A DNA stretch of 64,000 bases from Lantana camara (Eukaryota; Streptophyta; Magnoliopsida; Lamiales; Verbenaceae): contig CM074858.1 of NCBI GenBank assembly GCA_037501455.1, forward strand, positions 36,205,001-36,269,000, given 5' to 3'. Under the pieces are notes generated by a model, which was not told the origin of the DNA, searched no databases, and saw only the letters and a list, made by a program, of their open reading frames with translations. The position numbers and the translations under genes were made by a program. The first letter of the stretch is position 1, and each line of letters begins with the position of its first letter. This document shows, piece by piece, positions 1 to 12,918 of the stretch.

Positions 1-368
1 GTTTAATTATGTGTTATGAACTTAGAATTTATTAAATATATTCATGAACCAGTATGAACATATTCATAAGCTAAAGAACACATTCATAATGTTCTTGAAC
101 AAATTAAAGTGCACGTGTGATGGTGTGTGTGTGTGTGTGTGTGTTTGATTTTATGTTATAAAGTGTTTAATTCATAAGAGATTGAATAGTAAATGTTTTC
201 AATAGTAATTTTGACTTTTTCGTCAACCAATAACTAAATAATTTTGAAATCAAATTAAAAATAATTATAAAATAGGTTTTGGAATTTTTAAAGAAAGATT
301 TTATCCGGATTATTCCAAAAATCGGTAAATTGTAAAATAATTTCAAAATCAACCTACTTTGTTGAACT
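1..368 (+). mobile_element. Element X, 5' LTR, first visible piece
   Basis: These bases align almost base for base with 53798-54159 in the other X LTR (shared opening GTTTAATTATGTGTTATG), so they are the middle of the X 5' LTR. The first ~1.4 kb of this LTR lies before the window. The piece stops at the GAACT target site used by solo LTR S1 and resumes at 3520. No coding sequence. Confidence 0.85.
123..144. repeat. (TG)n microsatellite
   Basis: Uninterrupted TG run inside the X LTR. The other X LTR has a shorter run at about 53918-53936, so the tract has changed length since X inserted. Confidence 0.9.
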
Positions 369-1338
369 TGTAACACCCCAAATTCCCTGACAGTCAGGTA
401 CGCTCGACCCGTGTGAGTTTCGAGCGTTAGGATTTTATTTAATTATCTTTCCCTTATTCAACTTATATGAGTTATATTAATTTTATAAATTCTATTTCAA
501 TACGTTTATGTGAAAATATATGAAATTCGTGACAATTTGAGAATTTTTGTATGACTTGGATTTAATCGTTACATGAATTAGTGGCCAAACGTGATTTAAT
601 TACTTGATTATCCTTATATGATCATTCTTTCAAATTCAAGGACTAAATTGCACATTTATTTCTTGGACCAAAGTGAATAAATTTCTTAGAAAGGAAACTT
701 GATTGCATAACTTATATAATTGAGGGACTAAAATGGAAATTGGGACATTTCATCAAAATCAAAATGGTGATTCACTTATCTATTTTTCCATGAGCTTCCA
801 TGATCAATTCATTCATAAAAATCATAAAATTGCTTCTTCTCTCTCACCAAGCCTCAACCATCAAGAAAAGAGAAGAGATTTCATCAATTTCCAACCAATT
901 TTTTCAAGGAATTTAGGAGTTGGAAGCTCAATCATCCATTTCCATCATCTTCTTCCATCTATTCTCTTTCAAGGTAGAAATGAAAGTCTATGTGAGTTCT
1001 TGATGAATTTAATTGAAGCTAGGGTTTATGAAATCATTGAATAAAGTGATTATTTGGTATTTGATACATGAATACATGATTTTAACTTGAATTATGCTTA
1101 AATTCTTGGAAATTTTGAAGTATATGTTGAGTAATGACATGACCTTGAAGTTGATGATTCTTGATGATCATGGATGATTTGAGTATTCATATGAAGCTTT
1201 GTTGTATCTTGAGTATATATGCATGCTAAGTTCCAGAAATCTTGCATTTTGGTGGTGAAATTATGTTGGTTTTATTGGTTTTATTTTGGTCCGAGAAGCT
1301 CCCCTGTTTTCTGCTCTGTTTTGAGCTTTCTGCTCAGC

Positions 1339-1473
1339 GGGAACGGCCCTTCCTGTCCCCTTTGATTTGCCGGAATGGACGTTCCCATCCTTTGAATGTT
1401 TTGGCCAGCGAGACTGGGAATGGCCCTTCCCATTTTGGCCTAAAGCCTAAACGGCCGTTCCCGTCTTCAGCAC
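1339..1473. repeat. Palindrome cluster in S1 LTR
   Basis: Four degenerate copies of a GGGAACGGCCGTTCCC-type palindrome lie at 1339-1353, 1372-1386, 1425-1442 and 1459-1473. The clearest is TGGGAATGGCCCTTCCCA at 1425-1442. The motif is the one found in cleaner form in element C. Function unknown. Confidence 0.8.
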
Positions 1474-2618
1474 TGTTACAGAAGATCACACAGCCAATTC
1501 TGCATTTATGCCATTTGTTCTAAATGACCATTTACCCCTCAAACGTACTCAGATTGACCTGAATTTCTAACTGTAGAAACTAAATTGAGTGTAAAGTATT
1601 CTCCTATTGGAATCACCTCAATATCATTTCTGGTTTATGAGATATATCCATTTTAATTTGGTGTCGCCATTCTACCAAAAATCTGTATTCACTCAACTTC
1701 GAGCTTACGCCATTTTTTCCTCACTTTGAATTAGAGTACGAGCCATATATCATCAGAATGGTCTATTTTTCTAGTTTTATATACAACAAACATAACCCAA
1801 TTCCAAATTCTATAACTAAAGATATTCTAGTTTTTGTACAGCTTGTACATTTTCGAAAACTGTCAACTTTTGCCAAACTTTGCCAAAACCCCTCTTCTTG
1901 CATTCCTTTCACTCTCTCGACTCCCGTATGCAATTTATATGATTGGAATACTTGAATAATTGATGATTATGTGGTTATTTAACATTTTATGGTCTTTACT
2001 TACTTAAAACTTAATTGTTAACTCCGTATTTTATGTAAAACTAATTGGTATGATTGCATGCCTTGAATACGTGATCTCCGTGAAATTATTTGTCTTCTTG
2101 TAAATTAATCCATTCCATCTATAAGTATCCATATGATCGTTACATGCAAGTATACGTTCATTTCATACAAGAATATGTTCATGGTTACGCCGTGCGTCAT
2201 ATTTGGTATCATTATTGAGTCGTATCTCATGAGTACACTATGTCTCCGTTTCTTGTCCAGTTCTTCTCCAGGGCGGAGATTGTTGATCATGAGCACGTTC
2301 ACGCATCCATGAGTCTTCGTGTCGCCTGTCAGGTGAGGTTTAATTTCTAGTTATATAGAACCCATATACCCTTATGTGAACTTTCGGCCAAAATGTAATT
2401 ATATCTATAGTTTTCCATGAAATCACTCACTATTTCAAGCAAGTCATGTTCATGAAAAGCAAGCAAGCAAGCCATGTTATTGTCATGAATCAAGCACGTT
2501 TGGCGAGTAAAGCATGTTCATGATTGGGCCCGAGGGTAGTGGCTTGAGCCAACCGGGAAAGCATGGGCTGACGGGTAGCTCTCACGCTATCCTCACCACA
2601 TTGGGATGAACCCTTAAT

Positions 2619-2717
2619 CCGCTAGGAGATTAGTGGAGGAAGGAGTTTCAGGATTAGGGATTCATGTACCCTCTGCTCAACACATCGTGGATGGTGAAGG
2701 CTAGCTACCTTCCCATC
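2619..2717 (+). other. Conserved hairpin pair in S1 LTR
   Basis: Hairpin 1: CCGCTA (2619-2624), loop GGAGAT, TAGTGG (2631-2636), with one G-U pair. Hairpin 2: GATGG, unpaired T, GAAGG, 7-nt loop, CCTTC, CCATC (2690-2717). The same layout recurs with different stem bases in five other LTR families here. It is followed by the purine-rich string GGAGGGAGAAGG. Confidence 0.7.
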
Positions 2718-3144
2718 ATTGGAGGGAGAAGGAGACTGGGGACGGGTCCGGCACCACGGATTGTCCTCGGGTTATTGCATGATTTTCATTCATTGATTGT
2801 ATTGCTTGAGTACACTACCGCACGATCGCACGACAATGGATTTGCATGATCATCTATTGATTAATAAAGCAAGCATGTTTCATTTACATTTGGAGTAAGG
2901 TTGGAGATTGCCCTCACTCGCCGGGCCACGTATTGAATTCATGAAAATGATCAAAGTATTTGATATTGATAATTGTAATCTCGGGCAAAGTGTATTGCAT
3001 TATATTTTGAACTTATATTACTTTTAGTTATAAAACCTTACCCGAGATTATAACTTGCATGTTATCTGCGCTAATATTTATTTACGCCCCTCACTCGGTC
3101 TTCACAGACTGACGCCTCCACCTTTCAGGTTCTTGCAGGAGCAT

Positions 3145-3389
3145 GCTAGGCGGGAGTCAGAGTCGAGTCTAGTCCTTGCATTCGAGTCAAATAAGATGCA
3201 TTTTATTCATTGTTGTATGGGATTTATTGTTATAGTTATTTGTTATGTATTTGGAGATGATAATGTATTGATATGTGGATATAGTTTAGATAGCATGCCT
3301 TCATTGTTGGTATTTGATATTGAATGTATTAAGCTTCTGCCTTACTTTTATACATTATGTTTTTTGATTTGAGGGTAGTCCCGCCTAGC
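3145..3389 (+). other. Long-range inverted repeat near S1 LTR end
   Basis: GCTAGGCGGGA at 3145-3155 is exactly complementary to TCCCGCCTAGC at 3379-3389 and would enclose about 220 nt. The same pair, with covarying outer bases, occurs near the end of the C, S2, A and B LTRs. Confidence 0.65.
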
Positions 3390-3519
3390 TAGTTGTCGTT
3401 TATTTTTATTGTCACCCGTTCGCTGTTGGTTGGTTCATGTACGGACTATCCATTTCGTATGTGGATCGACCTGTAGTGCGAGGGTGTGGCATCTCCACGT
3501 GTAGGGGTGCTACAGAACT

Positions 3520-3773
3520 AAACCCTAAATCTTATTTCTAACATTACAGTTAGGATCATAATGTGATTAATAAATATTTAAGAGGTTAATTAATTCATGA
3601 AACCTGATTAATTAATTAAATTTCCTTAAACGGTTAAAATTAGGGTTTACCGGGAATTCTCTAACGTGTTACAAAATATGCACCTTATGTGATTATTTGA
3701 TTAGAATATTATGTACCTTATGTGCTTATTTGATTAGAATAAAAAACCTAGTCCTAAGCCTATAGTAGTTAAT
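3520..3773 (+). mobile_element. Element X, 5' LTR, second piece
   Basis: Continues the X LTR after S1 and aligns with 54160-54413. It ends at the TTAAT target (3769-3773) used by element A and resumes at 17919. Confidence 0.85.
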
Positions 3774-6700
3774 TGTAGCAACCCAACCGGAAAGGCGCCA
3801 CATCCCCCGCACTATGAGCCTGATCCACCCATGAAATGGAAAATCCATACATGAATCCAGCTCACAGCAAATGGGGACTCACTAACTCACTAGGCTAGGC
3901 GGAAACTAAACCTTCGAAACCAATTAACAATTCCAACAAGAGAAATGACAAATGCGGAAGCATAACATACAATCCAATACCAATTCAAGCACAAAGATGG
4001 TTCAACTAACATAATGACTAGTCCCAAAATTTCATACATATACATAATTCATAATCATAATCATAAATACGGGTTCAATCTATCCCTAGAAGCCTGTCTC
4101 GAATCAATAATATAAAATCAACATGATTCAAGGTAATATGATCAATTACAAGATGCGAAGGTGTGACTCGGACTAAACCAAAAGACACGACAGACTCGAA
4201 CTCCCGGCTAGCGCTCCAAATCTACAAAAACTGAAAACAAAGCCGGGTTCGGTCTATAGGAGACTGGTGGGAATAAAACGGGGTATAATATAATATTATC
4301 GCAGAATTTAAACACTCACACATGCAAGCTATATTCCCGTGCGAGGTTTTTGAGATATTTCCCAAGTGGGTGAAAACGAAAGAAAATAATGCTCGGGATT
4401 ACAACCTGGAATTCCATTATTCATAATCATAGTCGTTCATAAGGTCAATACGTGAGCCCGGCGAGAGGGCGAATTCTCCAACCTCCACCTCGTGTGTGCA
4501 TTTATTCATTTATTCATTCATTAACGATCACACAATCATTCATTCAGTCACAATCATTCGTTCATTCAATCGTTCATTGATTCAATCAATCATGCAATCA
4601 ATCATTAAACTTACACCTTCTTTCTCCGGGCGGAGGACGGGTTAGCAAGACCCGGCCACCTCAATCATTGACCAAAGGGGTGTCATGAGGTCCCCAAAGA
4701 CGCTCAGCCCCCTTCCCTCGCTAATCTCCTAGCGAGTTCCGTAATCTGTAATTTTGTTGGGACAAGCACATAGGATCACCGTCGGCCCTTGTCTCCCCGG
4801 ATAGCCATATATAGCAAGCCCTGGGCCCCCATACGTGCAATCATTCAATACTCGCCAAAACATTAGGTAGGGTATCACTAAATAAAATGGCTTAATATTA
4901 AAATCATAGACTCTTTGAAAGACTCGATATATATATAATAATTACATATTTGGCTTAAAATTCTCACATAATGGATATATCGGGTCGATTCATATCTAAT
5001 AGAAGAGAAACCCACCTGTTACACCTTACCGACAATACCAACAGAAAGAAAGACTTGGGGTGTCCTATGAACCCAGCATTTCCGCCTTGGAGAAAACTGT
5101 ACAACGACAACATAGTGTATAAGTGAGACTCAAGACTCCATATGAACCATATACGACGCACGACATGTTATGTACATGATATGAATGCGAAAGAGGTGAT
5201 ATTAAGTCACGAACATGTTCATGTGCCCCATTAATGCATTTAAGGTAAATAAACAAGTCATTCATTCGTTAAGGGAAGCGTTCATATCCATTCAAGTTCA
5301 AAATCTATCATATAATAGCATATTAACAGCATCCAAATTTTAAAGTTCCTAAAATGGGGGTAAGAAATGCACAAGAGTTGAAATAAAATAACACTTAGTA
5401 CATTTAAATTCATATTACATCATAAATCACATATTTTACATTAAACGGGCCCATAAATTTCATATAACAGACATAACACATCATTTAACATGTTAGCATC
5501 GCATTCATCGAAATCGCACCATTTAAGTCACTTAAAATCACATCTTTTAAAATGCTCAAAATTAGAATACAGCATATTCTCACTAATTAATTAGTTCTTA
5601 ATATACATTTCATATATCACACATTATATATGTACGTACATATTACACATATTAAATCAATTGCTAAAATTAAAATGAGACTTAACAATTAACACTCATT
5701 TAGATTAAATTAATAATTTAAAACAACGTTTAAGATATATCAAATAATTACCAATATTATATATATTAAACAAGATTAATAATATATTATATAATAGATT
5801 TATATGTTATAACATTTTAACAAAGCTAGGGTATTAATTATAAACACATATCATGCATGCATTCACGTACACACTCACACCCATGCATGCGCCACATTCA
5901 TGAAATAGGTAGCAATTAAAATGTTCATGCATTTATATATACACACAGATACGTGTAGCAAGTAAAAAAAAACACATGCAACATGAACAAAAGCAAGTAG
6001 CAACAGGCTCCCCGCCCGAGGACTTTGCAAGAGAAAACTCTCCTAGCCCGGGGAGAGTGGTGCAGCAGCAGCAGAACGAAAAAAAACCCCTGCTACAACA
6101 CTTAACAACAGAACAACAACAAAGCACAACAAGGCAGCAATTCACAGCAGCAACACGGCAAGGAAAGCAGCAATAACAACACTCCAAACCCCAACGCAAA
6201 CACCAGCAGCAACAACGAAGAAAAAGAGGAAGAAACTTGGAGAAATTCATGCTCAACAATGTTAAAAGTCACGTTCACTTCACACACAACCAAATCACAA
6301 CCACAATCACATAAAAGCTGCTATGAAAATCACATTTCATGCTTCAAATCACACAAAGCAAGCTCAAGACATGGATTCAGGAAAAAATGGAGAAAACCTA
6401 ACTATTCACTTCAAGAATCAAATCTCAATCATACATTACTCAAATTCTGAAAATTATGGATGAAAATGATCACATAAGCATTTTGATATCAATTATAAGC
6501 TTACCCCTTTGAAGAAGATGAAGGAAAATGAAGAAATGAGCTCAATTTCTCCCTAGGGTTGAAGGTGACGGGAATGGACTGGAAAACAGAGGGTTTGGCT
6601 GAGTTTTTCTCCTTGCGTGAGGGTTGGTTCGGTTTGGAGAGAGTGGAGGCTGATAGAGGGTTAAGTATGGTTCGGTTAGCTTTCCAAAAAGTCAAACCAT

Positions 6701-7458
6701 GGTTAATTTGGTTAAGTATGGTGAGAGATATAGCTATTTTGGTAAGCTGTGGCAGTTTTGACGAACGTAACACATTTCGGTTAAATTTTGGACATTTAAA
6801 TAATTTTGGAAAAATGTGAGGCTAAGTTCATTAAACCCGAATTTTTTTTACGAGTTCAACGAAGTTGACGGAACTCGATTCCGAGTTCCCGAGCTCAAGA
6901 TATCACATACGGAACCAAGGGTGCGCTAATTGCTCGTTAGCCTCCGTTTTGGATTCCAAGAACAAAATAAATTCGTTACCACACCAAATGGGATCGAAAA
7001 CATGAAACGATAAATTCGTTACCACACCAAATGGGATCGAAAACATGAAACGATTTTGAAAACATGTTGACAACACATAAATCTACAACATATTAAATTT
7101 TCACAAAATTTCGATATCAAATCATATAAGAACGAAGCACGATTAAAACCCTCATGAGCAAAGCATTAACAATTTCATAACATTTCAAATTAGATAATAA
7201 AATTTAAATTCTATTTTAAATTAAATAAAAAGTCAACGATAATAACTTTTTTTTTTAAATTAATAATGATGTAATTAAAGATATAATTAATTAACATTTA
7301 ACACTTAATCATAAAATTAAATATACTAATAACAATTTATATTAAAATTAAATATTTAAAACACTTATAAACAATTAATCACATAATTAAATAATTCAAT
7401 TGCGCAATTTATAAACAAATACGACATATTTGTACAAATGAAAAACCGGGGCGTTACA
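3774..7458 (-). mobile_element. Element A 3' LTR
   Basis: 3685 bp copy of the A LTR, read on the minus strand from GTAACGCCCCGG at 7458 to the end at 3774. It contains hairpin 1 (4717-4736), hairpin 2 (about 4629-4657) and the long-range inverted repeat near its end, each with point differences from the other copy. Its palindrome cluster (about 6005-6058) is rearranged relative to the 5' LTR. The 5933-6293 region gives a Cys-rich reverse frame caused by CAG/CAA-rich sequence; I do not treat it as a gene. Confidence 0.88.
6005..6058. repeat. Collapsed palindrome cluster, A 3' LTR
   Basis: One palindrome remains recognisable, with arms ACTCTCC (6037-6043) and GGAGAGT (6052-6058). The two upstream palindromes seen in the 5' LTR are fused into CTCCCCGCCCGAGGACTTT by loss of the sequence between them. 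Confidence 0.75.
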
Positions 7459-7475
7459 ATCTTTCCCCCTTAAAA
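7459..7475 (-). other. Polypurine tract of element A
   Basis: On the minus strand reads TTAAGGGGGAAAGAT directly before the LTR start TGTAACG. This is the plus-strand primer position and orients the element. Confidence 0.85.
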
Positions 7476-7517
7476 AGAATCCATCCTCGGATTCACTGCA
7501 CGCCTAAAAACAAATAA

Positions 7518-7622
7518 TGAGGGAGCCCCGTCCCTCGCAAGCCACAATGAGAGAACCCCGTCTCTCGAGCAACAATGAGAGAACCCCGTCTCTCAAGCAA
7601 CAATGAGAGAACCCCGTCTCTC
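7518..7622. repeat. Short tandem repeats (~35 bp) in A interior
   Basis: Four consecutive imperfect copies of a unit reading CAATGAGAGAACCCCGTCTC, the first one with GGGAGCCCCGTCCCTC. It lies just inside the purine tract, like the short repeats often seen between coding sequence and 3' LTR. Confidence 0.75.
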
Positions 7623-10545
7623 AAAAGTAGAAGTTACATTAAAGAATAAACACCAAGAAGAATAGATTTCAAAACGTGAGTTACAGTGATGAATAATCAC
7701 GTAGGTCACACAGGACAGGTAATAAACATCAATTACAACATAACAAGGAAAAACGAAAATAATCAATTAGCAAGGTACATATAACATTAAGAAACCAATT
7801 AAATTAAATTGCATGTATGCGTTTGCCATGAATGTTTTATGTACCGTTCACCATAGCCAAAATTTTTTTTGAAATTGACAAATTCATGATCCAATTGTAT
7901 AATATGACCCCAAAAGCTGGCTTGGCTATTGACTTATCTTTAATGCCCTTCATATGAGTGTCCGGTTGAAGAGAAGACATTTCTCGGTTGGTCCTACTTT
8001 GACTTTTACACCCGGATTACCTTCCTCAATTTGGAGGATTCCTTGGAATTCAATTAACTCTTAGAATAGTGCTCACTTCATTCTCTAACTCCTCACTCTT
8101 AACCTCTGATTCTTCTTTCGACGAGCCCAACTCTTTACTTGACCGACCCCTGACGTATCCCGCATATCTTCCAGATGTTCATCCTTATATCAAATTTGAA
8201 TTTACTATCCATGACCATGCCCTAATCTACCCCAAACTCGTCACGATGAATGATTGTTGATACTTCAAAAGTTTATGGAAATATGACTTTTCTTTTTCCT
8301 AGGTAGTTGAGGAAATCCGATGATGACCCAACTTACAATCTCTAATCCATCTTCACTCCCTTAGGATCCATAGAACAGTAAGTGCCATACACATGAGTGC
8401 CCAACGAACCAACCCCTTAATTCTTCATTGAAGACTTGGTTAAGATAATCTTTGGTATCTGAATTCCATACACATGAGTGCCCAACGAACCAACCCCTTC
8501 AATACCACATCACCGTCTTCATCCTCAGTACAATAGTTTAACTTTCAATTATAACTGTTTGACTGCTAAGGTTGTCTTATTGTTTTCCTATCCTTATTAT
8601 TAAGATTCCCTGTCTCCCACTGTTTGCATTCCATTATTCCTATCAAAACACTTCTTTGAGCACAACCTTGAATTTGTGTTTGCCTCTTGGTTGTGCTCTT
8701 CCCCTTAAGAAATCCACTTCTACATCGAACTTTACCCGCCATCCTCCAATTACAATTCTTGAGATCACTTGAACGAGCAATCCTTGTCAGGGAGGGTATT
8801 CATTATTCCACTCACATTCACTTTGAAGTGGTCAATAGGTATATAGTCCCAAATCCATTACCTCCTGAATTCTCCCAAATTTGAGACCCCATTTACTTTT
8901 CTTGTTCGATCCAAACAGCCCGAAGTCGACCCTCACTTTTAACCTCCGGACTATAATTCTCATCCCTGTCTTAGCTCCACCACCAAAATATTCTTCTTCT
9001 TTCATTCGGTTCGGTAAAACTCTGGTTGAAGTGGTAGTTGAAACATAGAAGGGGAAAGCCCTCCTAACACGTAAACACTAAAAGATGCATGTCGAGTTAA
9101 GATGCCAATGTACGTTGTACAATTACAAACAATTAAATACGCAACACATTGAAGCAATTATATCAACTAGAAATGCGCATATACATAAGGGAATTTAAAT
9201 AATTTAAGGCAACGTATGATGCACGTGCTATGAATGCATTGAACCAGTCACCGTAGTGGTATCTTTAGTGCACATCTTGTCTTTCGATATCGATGTTGTG
9301 GGCATAAGTCGTAAGGTTGAACATTGTTCGATCGTTGATGATGCTTCCTATAGTCCTCAAATCTCCATGGTCCGAGATCACGATCTCTTGAACCCATATT
9401 CTTCTAGATCTTCAAAGTTTCCTTGTATCCACTTATGTGTTCCCGCGATCCGAAATTGAAATCCCTCGAACCCAACTTCTTTTACGCCTATAGAATCGGC
9501 ATCTTGATTCTCTTCAAAGATTGATCCCAAATGATATTCCAAATCTCACCCTTAGTTGTCCCTCTGCTCAAAGTTCCCTTAACGATTCTTTATGAATTCA
9601 ATGATTGGATGAACTTATCTACTAATTGCTTACACTTGAGCACATAATTTCCCTTCAATAACTCTTTGTCTTTCTTCATTATTCCCATTTGTTGCTCTAT
9701 GTCTCCCAATTCGAACTCACACACCGATAATTCAGCTTAAGTTTGGAAAGCAGACTTCAATCCGACCGAAGATAGAACCTTTGGCATCTTGGCTTTCCAT
9801 GATCTTGAAATCGCCATATCGATCGATTCTCACTAACTCCTTCCAATCCGACTTCTTTCTTACCAAACTTGAGTTCTCTTGAGGGTCTTCGTCTCCTCGT
9901 TGATAAAATCCTGGAACCTAAAATACTTCCAAATTTTTTTCACTTCTCCCTTGACATTAAATTTAAGAGTTGGCAAAGCACGACCTTCACCCTGGGTAAA
10001 GTTACTACCCTTAGAACCCCACAAAACGAAGCATAGGTTTTGCATCTTAATCGTTGATCTCCAGGGTTTTGCATCTTAATCGTTGAACCCCCGGATCTTT
10101 GTAGGTAACCTCACCTTCTATCACAATGTTGAGCAATGGAATGCAACCCCATTTTACGAACCATAAAGGTAGAATACCTAACCCTCAATTCCCGTTGACT
10201 CCACTATTCTTTCATTGATAAGTAGAAGATATTCGAAGTTGAGGTCGATAGCAATTCTGATAGTGTGATAGTAATCTATAACCAAAGATTCAACTCAAAT
10301 ATAGTTGCATGGGGATTAGTATATGCTTATGGCACAAATTTTGATCAATCAACACACATAATATGCAAACGCAACACCTAAATCAACGAAATAGAAAATA
10401 GCTCACCTAGAATAAGTAATGTCCAGCAATTAGTAACAATTTAACAATGAAAGTTCAATGCAATGCACACGTTGACAAATTGTTCCTATGCCGTACGACT
10501 TAAGCTGACTCGATCACGACACGAGAACACCGATCTTGCAACCGG

Positions 10546-10557
10546 GCTCTAATACCA
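10546..10557 (-). other. Primer binding site of element A
   Basis: GCTCTAATACCA on the plus strand; on the element strand TGGTATTAGAGC. It differs at one base from the complement of the plant initiator Met-tRNA 3' end. It lies 8 bp from the 5' LTR edge. Confidence 0.88.
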
Positions 10558-11422
10558 CTTAAGGATGTAGTACCCCAACCGAAAAGGCGCCACATCCCCC
10601 GCACTATGAGCCCGATCCACCCATGAAATGGAAAATCCATATATGAGTCCAGCTCACAGCGAACGGGGACTTACTCACTCACTAGGCTAGGCGGGAACTA
10701 AACCTTCGAAACCAATTAACAATTCCAACAAGAGAAATGACAAATACGGAAGCATAACATATAATCCAATACCAATTCAAGTACAAAGACGGTTCAACTA
10801 ACATAATGACTAGTCCCAAAATTTCATACATATATATAATTCATAATCATAATCATAAATACGGGTTCAATCTATCCCTAGAAGCATGTCCCGAATCAAT
10901 AATATAAAATCAACATGATTCAAGGTAATATGATCAATTACAAGATGCGAAGGTGTGACTCGGACTAAACCACAAGACACGACAGACTCGAACTCCTGCC
11001 TAGCGCTCCAAACCTACGAAAACCGAAAACAAAGCCGGGTTCAGTCTATAGGAGACTGGTGGGTATAAAACAGGGTATAATATAATATTATTGCAGAATT
11101 TAAACACTCACACATGCAAGCTATAATCCCGTGCGAGGTTTTTGAGATATTTCCCAAGTGGGTGAAAACAAAAGAAAACAACGCTCGGGATTACAACCTT
11201 CAATTCCATTATTCATAATCATAGACGTTCGTAAGGTCAATACGTGAGCCCGGCGAGAGGCGAATTCTCCAACCTCCACCTCGTGTGTGCGTTTATTCAT
11301 TTATTCGTTCATTAATGATCACACAATCATTCATTCAGTCACAATCATTCGTTCATTCAATCGTTCATTCATTCAATCAATCATGCAATCAATCATTACA
11401 CTTACACTTTCTTCCTCCGGGT

Positions 11423-11527
11423 GGTGGACGGGTTAGCAAGACCCGGCCACCTCAATCATTGACCAAAGGGGTGTCATGAGTTCGCCAAAAGCGCTCAGCC
11501 CCCTTCCCTCGCTAATCTCCTAGCGAG
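11423..11527 (-). other. Conserved hairpin pair in A 5' LTR
   Basis: Hairpin 2: GGTGG, one unpaired base, CGGGT, 7-nt loop, ACCCG, one unpaired base, CCACC (11423-11451). Hairpin 1: CTCGCTA, loop, TAGCGAG (11508-11527), a perfect 7 bp stem with loop GGAGAT on the element strand. Same order and spacing as in the other LTR families. Confidence 0.72.
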
Positions 11528-12822
11528 TTTCGGAATCTGTAATTTGGTTGGGACTAGCACATTGGAACACCGTCGGCCCTTGCCTCCCCGGATAGCAATA
11601 TGTAGCAAGCCCCGGGCCCACATACGTGCAATCATTCAATACTCGCCAAAACATTAGGTAGGGTATCACTAAATAAAATGGCTTAATATTAAAATCATAG
11701 ACTCTTTGAAAGACTCGATATATATATATAATAATTACATATTTGGCTTAAAATTCTCACATAATGGATATATCGGGTCGATTCATATCTAATAGAAGAG
11801 AAACCCACCTGTTACACCTTACCGATAATACCAACAGAAAGAAAGACTTGGGGTGTCCTATGAACCCAGCATTTCCGCCCTGGAGAAAACTGCACAACGA
11901 CAACATAGTGTATACGTGAGACTCCAGACTCCATATGAACCATATACGACGCACGACATGTTATGTACATGATATAAATGCGAAAAAGGTGATATTAAAT
12001 CACGAACATGTTCATGTGCCCCATTAATGGATTTAAGGTATATAAACAAGTCACTCATTCATTAAGGGAAGCGTTCATATTCATTCAAGTTCATAATCTA
12101 TCATATAATAGCATATTAAGAGCATCCAAATTTTAAAGTTCCTAAAAAGGGGGTAAGAAATGCACAAGAGTTGAAATAAAATAACACTTAGTACATTTAA
12201 ATTCATATTACTTCATAAATCACATATTTTACATTAAACGGGCCAATAAATTTCATATAACGGACATAACACATCATTTAACATGTTAGCATCGCATTCA
12301 TCAATTTATACAAGTACGCATTCATCGAAATCGCACCACTTAAGTCACTTAAAATCACATCTTTTAAAATGCTCAAAATTAGAATGCAACATATTCTCAC
12401 TAATTAATTAATTCTTAATATACATTTCATATATCACACATTACATATGTACGTACATATTACACATATTAAATCAATTGCTAAAATTAAAATGAGACTT
12501 AACAATTAACACTCATTTAGATTAAATTAATAATTTAAAACAACGTTTAAGATATATCCAATAATTACCAATATTATATATATTAAACAAGATTAATAAT
12601 ATATTATATAATAGATTCATATGTTATAACACTTTAACAAAGCTAGCATATTAATTATAAACATATATCATGCATGCATTCACGTACACACTCACACCCA
12701 TGCATGCGACATATTCATGAAATAGGTACCAATTAAATGTTCATGCATTTATATATACACACACATATGTGCAGCAAGTAAAAAAAACACATGCAACATG
12801 AACAAAAGCAAGTAGTAACAGG

Positions 12823-12918
12823 CTCCCCGCTCGGGGAGAAAACAAGCAGAAGCTCGCTGCAAGGAAAGTCCCCTCCCGGGGACTTTGCAAGAGAAAACTC
12901 TCCCCGCTCGGGGAGAGT
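12823..12918. repeat. Palindrome cluster in A 5' LTR
   Basis: Three perfect inverted repeats with 4-nt centres: CTCCCC/GGGGAG (12823-12838), AAAGTCCCC/GGGGACTTT (12865-12886) and ACTCTCCCC/GGGGAGAGT (12897-12918). The sequence is unlike the palindromes of C or B, but the position in the LTR is equivalent. Confidence 0.85.

Larger units (their letters stand above)
369..3514 (+). mobile_element. Solo LTR S1 (Ty3/gypsy, Tekay-like)
   Basis: Starts TGTAACACCCC, ends GGGGTGCTACA, and is flanked by the 5 bp duplication GAACT (364-368 and 3515-3519). The other X LTR keeps the unfilled site with one GAACT at 54155-54159. At 3146 bp with no primer site, purine tract or gag-pol, it is a solo LTR left by LTR-LTR recombination. 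Its ending, palindromes and hairpins resemble the LTR of element C, so the two families are related. Short open frames at 733-1044 and 1242-1523 look like chance frames in the leader and palindrome region. Confidence 0.92.
7459..10565 (-). mobile_element. Element A interior without coding capacity
   Basis: 3107 bp between the LTRs. I find no gag, protease, RT or integrase motif in any frame and no long open frame on either strand. The first ~100 bases after the primer site match the C leader. Further in there are short matches to the non-coding part of the B interior, such as GCAAAGCACGACC (A about 9975, B about 46003) and GATGCACGTG with neighbouring GCATG strings. Four closely related 'ga.aaccccgtctctc' units lie at about 7518-7622. 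No function can be assigned. Confidence 0.75.

Noticed and set aside
733..1044. 103-residue frame in S1
   Set aside because: It is in the leader-like region of a solo LTR and has no recognisable domain.
5933..6293. Cys-rich reverse frames that look like small secreted or metal-binding proteins (also 12733-13119)
   Set aside because: They arise from CAG/CAA-rich leader sequence and palindromes in the two copies of the A LTR; they differ in length between the copies and have no supported start or homologue.
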